Below, in pieces: positions 9,218-12,700 of a stretch of 12,700 nt of DNA. Position 1 is the first letter of the stretch, and every line of letters starts with the position of its first letter. Source of the stretch: Planctomycetaceae bacterium UBA6163 (GTDB taxonomy: Bacteria; Planctomycetota; Planctomycetia; Pirellulales; Pirellulaceae); the NCBI GenBank assembly GCA_002428205.1, contig DIUH01000338.1, positions 38,270 to 50,969 on the forward strand, in the 5' to 3' direction. The notes below the pieces were generated by a model. The model saw only the letters and a program-made list of their open reading frames with translations. It had not been told where the DNA came from and searched no databases. The translations under genes were made by a program, and so were the position numbers.

Positions 9218-10339
9218 TTAGAGATTCCAGATTAGTTGTGCGGCGAAGATCGCGCCTGATTCAACCTTGATTTGGTCTGGACTGTTCAGATCAAAATCGG
9301 TGTCGAGAAAGAACCGACGATCGAATAGGTAACCGGCGCTGAGGTCGACGGAGAACCCGTTTTCAAAGTTGAAGTTAATGCCCGCGACGACCTGTTGCTC
9401 GAATTGCGTGAACAATAAGTCGCGGTCGCTTCGGCCCACAAGAAAGTAGTTCTCGTTGGTAATCTGGTAACGCGCGAAGAAGCCCCAATCGCGATCGATC
9501 GCTTGACGCATTTCAACCAAAACGTCGGTCAGGGGTGTATAGCGCGCACGAAAGACAAACGATTCGTTCGGCGTGTAAACTACCGATGCGGGTAAACCGA
9601 TTTGAGCTTGGAATTGATCACTTGGTCGCCAATGATACGCAAGACCAGGTATGGGGAATCTGAACTGGGCGGTGGGCGAGTAGAAGAAACTGATATCCCA
9701 TGTGTCTTGGTCCCGTGCTGGGATATTAATGAAGCCAATAGAAGTCAGGGTCAATTCATCGACACTGTTGTAAGGTTCATCGCTGGCAGAACCAAAATTC
9801 AATAATCCGCCAACCGTCCAACCGTTTCGCAGCTTGCGAGAGAAAAACATACCGGTTCGAATGTCCCATAGTCGATCGGGGATCTGTATGCCCGATTGAG
9901 GTAAGACGGCATTGGTTGACAATTCGGTTGTCTTAAAACTTGCGGTCGCTAACCAGATACCATCTGAATAGATCCTAAGTGGTGCTCCGATCTGGCCGCC
10001 GGTCGAGTTTGCGGATAGTGATTCGGATGAATCGCGGACTGATTGTCGTGGGGCGTAATTGGCGAATAAGCGAAACGGTGCCCGTTCGGCTTGGGTTAAA
10101 AGATTCAGACGTCTGCCAAGATCCAACGATTCGAGATCGGTTTGTGATTCAATTCCTATCGCGGGTCCGTCATAAAGCGGATCGACGACGATCATGTCAG
10201 GTGGTTCGGGGGCGGGTAATTCGATGATGTCGTTTTCGATCCAAACGTTCTGCCCGAGTGCTTGCGGTGCAAGGATCGCGAGCATGCATGAGAGCATGGC
10301 TGCCACCGTCGAACGCCAAAGGCAAAGAATCGTCGACAT
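9218..10339 (-). CDS. Outer-membrane beta-barrel protein, DUF6268-like
   Basis: A 373-residue protein if started at the ATG at 10339. I prefer this to the in-frame TTG at 10411 because it gives a proper signal peptide: short basic n-region (MSTILCLWRS), hydrophobic core, and an ALG-Q signal-peptidase-I-like site near residue 30. A short acidic, proline-rich stretch follows, then many alternating amphipathic strands separated by turns, with frequent aromatic residues (TAQFRFPIPGLAYHWRP, DWGFFARYQITNENYFLVG, GFSVDLSAGYLFDRRFF). It ends in a strand, AAQLIWNL. This pattern, with no catalytic motif, fits an outer-membrane barrel of the DUF6268 type seen in planctomycetes. The family name is recognition by eye and role and ligand are unknown. 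It converges on the giant gene pair with a 98-base gap. No clear Shine-Dalgarno precedes the start. Confidence 0.8.
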   Translation of the reverse strand: MSTILCLWRSTVAAMLSCMLAILAPQALGQNVWIENDIIELPAPEPPDMIVVDPLYDGPAIGIESQTDLESLDLGRRLNLLTQAERAPFRLFANYAPRQSVRDSSESLSANSTGGQIGAPLRIYSDGIWLATASFKTTELSTNAVLPQSGIQIPDRLWDIRTGMFFSRKLRNGWTVGGLLNFGSASDEPYNSVDELTLTSIGFINIPARDQDTWDISFFYSPTAQFRFPIPGLAYHWRPSDQFQAQIGLPASVVYTPNESFVFRARYTPLTDVLVEMRQAIDRDWGFFARYQITNENYFLVGRSDRDLLFTQFEQQVVAGINFNFENGFSVDLSAGYLFDRRFFLDTDFDLNSPDQIKVESGAIFAAQLIWNL

Positions 10340-10801
10340 CGGGCGGGATAATCGGTGGTAAGCGAAAGTGTGGGGTCTCGTTTTATTCGGCTTTTGCGAT
10401 GGGGTACACAAATCAGGCTGTCAGTCGCAAGTCGAGAAGGGACTTGGGATTGCGGATTGGAAAGCGGTAGGCAAGGTGGGTGGATGCGGCGGGTTTGTTT
10501 GGGGCGTTTTGAAGGGAGTGTGCGTTGGTCTCTTGGATTTTGTTTGCTCGGTCGTTGGTACCGAAGACCTGGCGCGGCTTGATCCGGCGTGGGGGTGTTC
10601 GATATTTAGTTCGCTGGGTTGGTGTGATGGGCGGCCCGAAGGTTGGACACCCGCGTTGGCGATTTTTTTAAAATTTCTTTTTCGGCTGTGACCAGACGTG
10701 TCACAGGGTGCCTTGATGATGGTCTGTGTTGGGAATGTTGATGACGGTTGGCGTCGCGATTCCCAGGAAAACAGAACTCCTGATGTCAAAGGCCCCCAAG
10801 C
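10340..10801. other. Gene-free divergent intergenic region, G+T-rich on plus strand
   Basis: This 462-base stretch separates the divergent beta-barrel gene and the small QLSLF gene, so it should hold both promoters, but I see no convincing -35/-10 pair. Its left half is strongly skewed: by hand count 92 of 120 bases at 10441-10560 are G or T on the plus strand. Frames of about 100 codons run through it on both strands, but they encode low-complexity products with no start signal or recognisable domain. An A/T-rich patch lies at 10655-10682, directly before the inverted repeat at 10686-10706. Confidence 0.7.
10686..10706. promoter_or_regulatory. Perfect inverted repeat, candidate operator
   Basis: The arms CTGTGAC (10686-10692) and GTCACAG (10700-10706) are perfect complements around a 7-base spacer. 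The half-sites TGTGA/TCACA resemble CRP/FNR-family half-sites, but the 9-base gap between those pentamers differs from the usual 6. It lies about 95 bases upstream of the small QLSLF gene, just right of an A/T-rich tract. It could be an operator or a small RNA hairpin; no binding protein is assigned. Confidence 0.4.
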
Positions 10802-11224
10802 ATGTTCACTCAATTGTCACTGTTCGATTCGGCGACAGCGTTTGACTCGGTCGCTTGCAAACCAGCCGTGGCGGTTCCGCCGTCCGCCGAAGTCGCCGCT
10901 CACGAAGCTCGGCAAAGCGCCCTGCGAGCCGAAGCGGTGCGGTTGGAAGCTGATCGTGCTGAAGCCGCTCGGATCCAAGTGGCCAGCGAGCGAAAGACCG
11001 ACGAAGTGCGACCGATGGGCGATTTGGCGCGGTTGGTCCTGGCCCGATACGACTTGATGATTCGCCGTCGCGAAGAGATGGAACGCCGCCGCCGCGAACA
11101 GCCACGCCCGTCGATTCGCGTGCTGAGTCCACCGGCTTCCGAGCCACGCCCTGCGGCTGACCAGCGTCCCGTCGCTGGCAAGAAAACGCGTTCGCGCCGA
11201 GGCAGTTCGGTTTACGCCAAGTGA
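10802..11224 (+). CDS. Small protein with N-terminal beta-clamp-binding motif (QLSLF), otherwise unknown
   Basis: A 140-residue protein starting MFTQLSLFD. Residues 4-8, QLSLF (10811-10825), exactly match the published consensus QL[S/D]LF for peptides that bind the bacterial beta sliding clamp. An N-terminal clamp motif has a precedent in Hda. Residues ~29-64 form an Ala/Glu/Arg-rich helix, and residues ~71-96 a second, strongly basic helix (GDLARLVLARYDLMIRRREE). The tail is Pro/Arg/Lys-rich and probably disordered, possibly nucleic-acid-binding. I recognise no family. The opposite strand is also open over most of this stretch, but this frame has a sensible start, helical content and a motif. 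No strong Shine-Dalgarno precedes the ATG. It ends directly against the LapA-domain gene. A role at the replication clamp is inference from the motif and from the nearby ImuA-like gene. Confidence 0.65.
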   Translation: MFTQLSLFDSATAFDSVACKPAVAVPPSAEVAAHEARQSALRAEAVRLEADRAEAARIQVASERKTDEVRPMGDLARLVLARYDLMIRRREEMERRRREQPRPSIRVLSPPASEPRPAADQRPVAGKKTRSRRGSSVYAK

Positions 11225-11227
11225 TCA
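11222..11227. other. Abutting convergent stop codons in a TGATCA palindrome
   Basis: The TGA of the plus-strand gene (11222-11224) and the TGA of the minus-strand gene (TCA at 11225-11227) sit back to back, making TGATCA. There is no intergenic space, so any terminator for one gene must lie inside the other. A 6-bp stem with a TTTT loop (AGCGGA 11232-11237, TCCGCT 11242-11247) lies just inside the minus-strand gene, but no U tract follows on either strand. Confidence 0.85.
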
Positions 11228-11542
11228 AGTCAGCGGATTTTTCCGCTCGGTCGTTGGTGGGGTGGTCGATGTCTCGGGGGCAGATGATGTCGTTGCGGTC
11301 GGCGATTTTGCGGGTGAATTGGTCAATTTTTTGGCCGCGTCGCGACGTCGCAGGATGCGGGCGGTCGTTGCCGCACCGAATAAGAAACTGGCGACCGAAA
11401 CGACCAGCAGCAAGACCGAAGTCGGCAAATCCGCTTGATAACGGAAAAACTTCAGCGTCACCGGGGCGCTGTTTTGGACGATCGCGGTCATCAGCACGAT
11501 GACGCACAAAATCAAAATTGCCCAACGGATTTTCTGCATCAT
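11225..11542 (-). CDS. LapA-domain (DUF1049) small inner-membrane protein
   Basis: A 105-residue protein with two membrane helices (residues ~7-22 and ~41-61). They are joined by a short segment with the LapA-type signature, QNSAPVTLKFF after helix one and SFLFGAATTARILRR closing helix two. In proteobacteria LapA-domain proteins act with LapB in lipopolysaccharide assembly control; here the function is inferred from the fold alone. After helix two comes a basic patch and then a ~35-residue Ser/Thr/Pro-rich, probably disordered, tail. I chose the ATG at 11542 (a second ATG follows at 11539) because a purine-rich AAGAAGAA lies about 10 bases upstream; the frame extends to a TTG at 11572, which would add a poor N-terminus. 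It is transcribed divergently from the ImuA-like gene and converges on the QLSLF gene. Confidence 0.8.
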   Translation of the reverse strand: MMQKIRWAILILCVIVLMTAIVQNSAPVTLKFFRYQADLPTSVLLLVVSVASFLFGAATTARILRRRDAAKKLTNSPAKSPTATTSSAPETSTTPPTTERKNPLT

Positions 11543-11596
11543 GGTCGATAATTCTTCTTGAACAGTGAACAAAAAGCCATTAGGATCAACGGCAAT

Positions 11597-11618
11597 GCTG
11601 TTTTGCTAGCAAAGCAGC
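11597..11618. repeat. 22-base near-perfect palindrome upstream of the LapA-domain gene
   Basis: GCTGTTTTGC (11597-11606) and GCAAAGCAGC (11609-11618) flank TA. Nine of ten positions pair and the tenth is a G-T wobble. It lies about 55 bases upstream of the LapA-domain start, where an operator would sit. The symmetric form suits a dimeric DNA-binding protein better than an RNA hairpin, because the loop is too tight. Confidence 0.4.
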
Positions 11619-11646
11619 GTGCGGTATGACAACCGAAGCAGCCTAA

Positions 11647-11752
11647 CGGGCTGTTGATTGAATGTCTTACTGCGGCATCACAACCCGACGCGTGAGCGAG
11701 GGCCAGCGGGACGTCCCTCGCTCACGCGTCGGGTTAATAAATCAACAGCCCG
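11647..11752. repeat. Nested palindromic repeat element (13-bp outer arms, 21-bp inner stem)
   Basis: The outer arms CGGGCTGTTGATT (11647-11659) and AATCAACAGCCCG (11740-11752) are perfect complements. Inside them lie 21-bp perfect complementary arms at 11682-11702 and 11715-11735, around a 12-base loop; the left inner arm begins AACCCGACGCGTGAGCGAGG. Spacers between outer and inner arms are unequal, 22 and 4 bases. No U tract follows and the neighbouring genes diverge, so it is not serving as a terminator. From memory, both arm sequences recur between genes in Rhodopirellula-type genomes, suggesting a dispersed, possibly MITE-like or REP-like element. No coding capacity is visible. Confidence 0.8.
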
Positions 11753-11859
11753 GTGGCCGCATTTGGTTAAGGCTACCTCGCGGCAGCTGGATTGTCAGGC
11801 GACTTGTTAGTCGAAATGGGCGAAGAATCGAACGAAATGTGGGCAAACAGGATGTGAGC

Positions 11860-11864
11860 GGAGG
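11860..11864 (+). promoter_or_regulatory. Strong Shine-Dalgarno (GGAGG) of the ImuA-like gene
   Basis: GGAGG lies 8 bases before the ATG at 11873. It fixes that start, because the frame upstream is closed by a TGA at 11855-11857. Confidence 0.75.
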
Positions 11865-11872
11865 GAATTGGG

Positions 11873-12700
11873 ATGAGTTGGCAGCAAACTTTTTTATTCG
11901 CATCGGAACCGTGCGCAGTCGTGGCGACTGACGTCACGCCTGCGAAGCGTTCACGCAAAGCGGGTAAGGATGTAGCTGCTAAGCAGGCTGTGGCCAATCC
12001 GCTGGTGCCTCGAGGCGCAGCCGCTGATACTGCTCCGCCAAACAAGCCAGCTTCACCAGAAACCTCTGACCCGCCAAACCAACCCGCTTCACCCGCTGAG
12101 GCACCCGCCGATCCGCTGGCCCGTGTCGACCAATTGCGGCGATTGGTACGACGAATGGAAGGCCGCGGCACCACGATCGACGAACCTGAACCGATCGTCT
12201 TTTCCGCCGGTGGTCCCGCCCTCGATACCCTTTTGCCTCACGGCGGGCTTCGCCCCGGCACGCTGGTCGAGTGGGTTTGCGACGCGCGACGATCGGGTGC
12301 CAACCTGCTGGCGATGATAGCGGCGGCCAGCGTTGTGGGGCACGAATCGTCGGCGAATCGGCCGCTGGTCGTGGTCGACGGGCTGGGCGAAACACTGAGC
12401 GAAACACTGGGCCGTGGGGCCAACGCCAGCAACGAATCGTTTTATCCGCCAGGTGCCATTTCGCTCGGTATCGCCGCTGATTCGATGGTGATCATCCGCA
12501 AGCAACGCGGCCACACTCGCGGCGATCTGATTTGGGCGATCGACCAAGCGCTGCGCAGCGGTGCGGTCGCAGCGGTTTATGCCGAGATCGGCGATTGGCT
12601 CGACCCCGCAGACGCTCGGCGGTTGCAATTGGCGGCCGAAGCGGGCGGAGCGGTCGGGTTGTTCGTGCGGCCGACGGGTTTGCGTCCCGCTGCACAGAGT
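11873..12700 (+). CDS. imuA: ImuA-like (RecA/SulA-fold) translesion-synthesis accessory protein, 3'-partial
   Basis: The frame opens at ATG 11873 and is still open at the right edge (276 codons seen). Residues ~43-83 are a Pro/Ala-rich linker with an imperfect repeat, PPNKPASP and PPNQPASP. From ~84 it reads like ImuA: a basic helix (RVDQLRRLVRRME), ALDTLLPHGGLRPGTLVEW, a Walker-B-like strand LVVVDG (D169), FYPPGAISLGI, RGDLIWAIDQALRSGAVAAV, DARRLQLAAEAGGAVGLFVRP. In ImuA families this block (LYPPGL..LG, W.ALEQ.L..GA, SRRLQLAAE) is characteristic. The P-loop position is CDARRSGANLLA, where SGA-N (12293-12304) replaces GKT, so ATP binding is doubtful. ImuA acts with ImuB and DnaE2 in SOS-linked mutagenic lesion bypass; those genes would be expected just past the window. 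A plain RecA-like paralogue is the alternative. Confidence 0.75.
   Translation, partial: MSWQQTFLFASEPCAVVATDVTPAKRSRKAGKDVAAKQAVANPLVPRGAAADTAPPNKPASPETSDPPNQPASPAEAPADPLARVDQLRRLVRRMEGRGTTIDEPEPIVFSAGGPALDTLLPHGGLRPGTLVEWVCDARRSGANLLAMIAAASVVGHESSANRPLVVVDGLGETLSETLGRGANASNESFYPPGAISLGIAADSMVIIRKQRGHTRGDLIWAIDQALRSGAVAAVYAEIGDWLDPADARRLQLAAEAGGAVGLFVRPTGLRPAAQS
12035..12094 (+). repeat. Imperfect in-frame repeat in the ImuA-like linker
   Basis: Two 24-base units (12035-12058 and 12071-12094), 36 bases apart, encode PPNKPASP and PPNQPASP. They differ at few bases, which suggests a recent local duplication within a Pro-rich disordered linker. Length variation between strains would be expected here. 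Confidence 0.6.

Larger units (their letters stand above)
11543..11872. other. Divergent intergenic region between LapA-domain and ImuA-like genes
   Basis: These 330 bases hold no credible gene. They contain a near-palindrome next to the LapA-domain gene (11597-11618), a nested palindromic repeat element (11647-11752) and about 120 plain bases before the ImuA-like start. Both genes must be promoted from here, but I see no convincing promoter boxes and no clear LexA-type site. Confidence 0.7.

Noticed and set aside
10655..10682. T-rich run (GATTTTTTTAAAATTTCTTTTT) as a terminator
   Set aside because: Only a 3-bp stem precedes it, and no gene reads into it on the plus strand.
10368..10691. Plus-strand 107-codon frame in the same gap
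   Set aside because: Gly/Val/Trp/Cys-rich product expected from G+T-rich DNA, no Shine-Dalgarno, and it overlaps the poor N-terminal extension of the barrel gene only.
10421..10813. Minus-strand 130-codon frame in the 10340-10801 gap
   Set aside because: The product is Pro/Thr/Ser-rich low complexity, a direct result of the G+T-rich plus strand, and it overlaps the start of the QLSLF gene.
10783..10845. 20-codon plus-strand ORF overlapping the start of the QLSLF gene in another frame
   Set aside because: It could be a leader peptide, but no Shine-Dalgarno or attenuator structure supports it.
10546..11258. 14-base match GCTCGGTCGTTGGT at 10546-10559 and 11245-11258
   Set aside because: Short and of biased composition; one copy is inside coding sequence, so it may be chance.
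10806..11525. Open 239-codon minus-strand frame over the QLSLF gene and the LapA-domain gene
   Set aside because: It overlaps the well-supported LapA-domain gene on the same strand in another frame, its product is Arg/Pro-rich without domain structure, and it mirrors high-GC codon bias of the plus-strand gene.
11559..11570. TGAAC-AG-TGAAC near the LapA-domain start as a LexA-type site
   Set aside because: It is a direct, not inverted, repeat of a short word and lies between the Shine-Dalgarno and the promoter region of a non-SOS gene.
11916..11930. CAGTCG/CGACTG inverted repeat at the start of the ImuA-like gene as an SOS box
   Set aside because: It lies within the coding sequence after the start and has a 3-base spacer unlike known LexA sites.
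1..12700. CRISPR array, tRNA or rRNA genes
   Set aside because: No regularly spaced repeats and no recognisable tRNA or rRNA sequence were seen on either strand.

Overview
The window looks like a chromosomal segment from a planctomycete of the Pirellulaceae (Rhodopirellula-like). This rests on very large proteins mixing caspase-like, vWA and beta-rich regions, a DUF6268-like outer-membrane barrel, Ser/Thr-rich protein tails, and a GC-rich perfect palindrome of a kind I remember as common between genes in that group. These are recognitions by eye; nothing was searched.

Left part (1-9119): two giant plus-strand genes with overlapping stop and start (ATGA at 4752-4755), so very probably one operon. 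The first is cut by the left window edge. It has a caspase-like (C14-like) N-terminal domain that keeps the His but has Val at the Cys position, a long helical middle, a vWA domain with a near-complete MIDAS, and a beta-rich tail. The second has an N-terminal membrane anchor, an even more degenerate caspase-like domain (neither His nor Cys, but an intact EF-hand-type loop), helical and beta-rich regions, and a C-terminal carboxypeptidase-regulatory-like domain. The two share their N-terminal layout and look like diverged paralogues. I infer a membrane-anchored, extracytoplasmic, non-proteolytic partner pair. Its function is unknown.

Middle (9120-10801): a minus-strand outer-membrane beta-barrel protein converges on the giant pair. 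After it comes a 462-base gene-free region, strongly G+T-rich on the plus strand, with one clean inverted repeat at 10686-10706.

Right part (10802-12700): a small plus-strand protein with an N-terminal QLSLF (the consensus beta-sliding-clamp-binding pentapeptide) abuts tail-to-tail a minus-strand LapA-domain membrane protein. A 330-base divergent region with a nested palindromic repeat follows. Last is a plus-strand ImuA/RecA-like gene (start 11873) that runs off the right edge. The clamp-type motif close to an ImuA-like gene suggests, but does not prove, a link to translesion DNA synthesis; ImuB and DnaE2 would be expected beyond the right edge.
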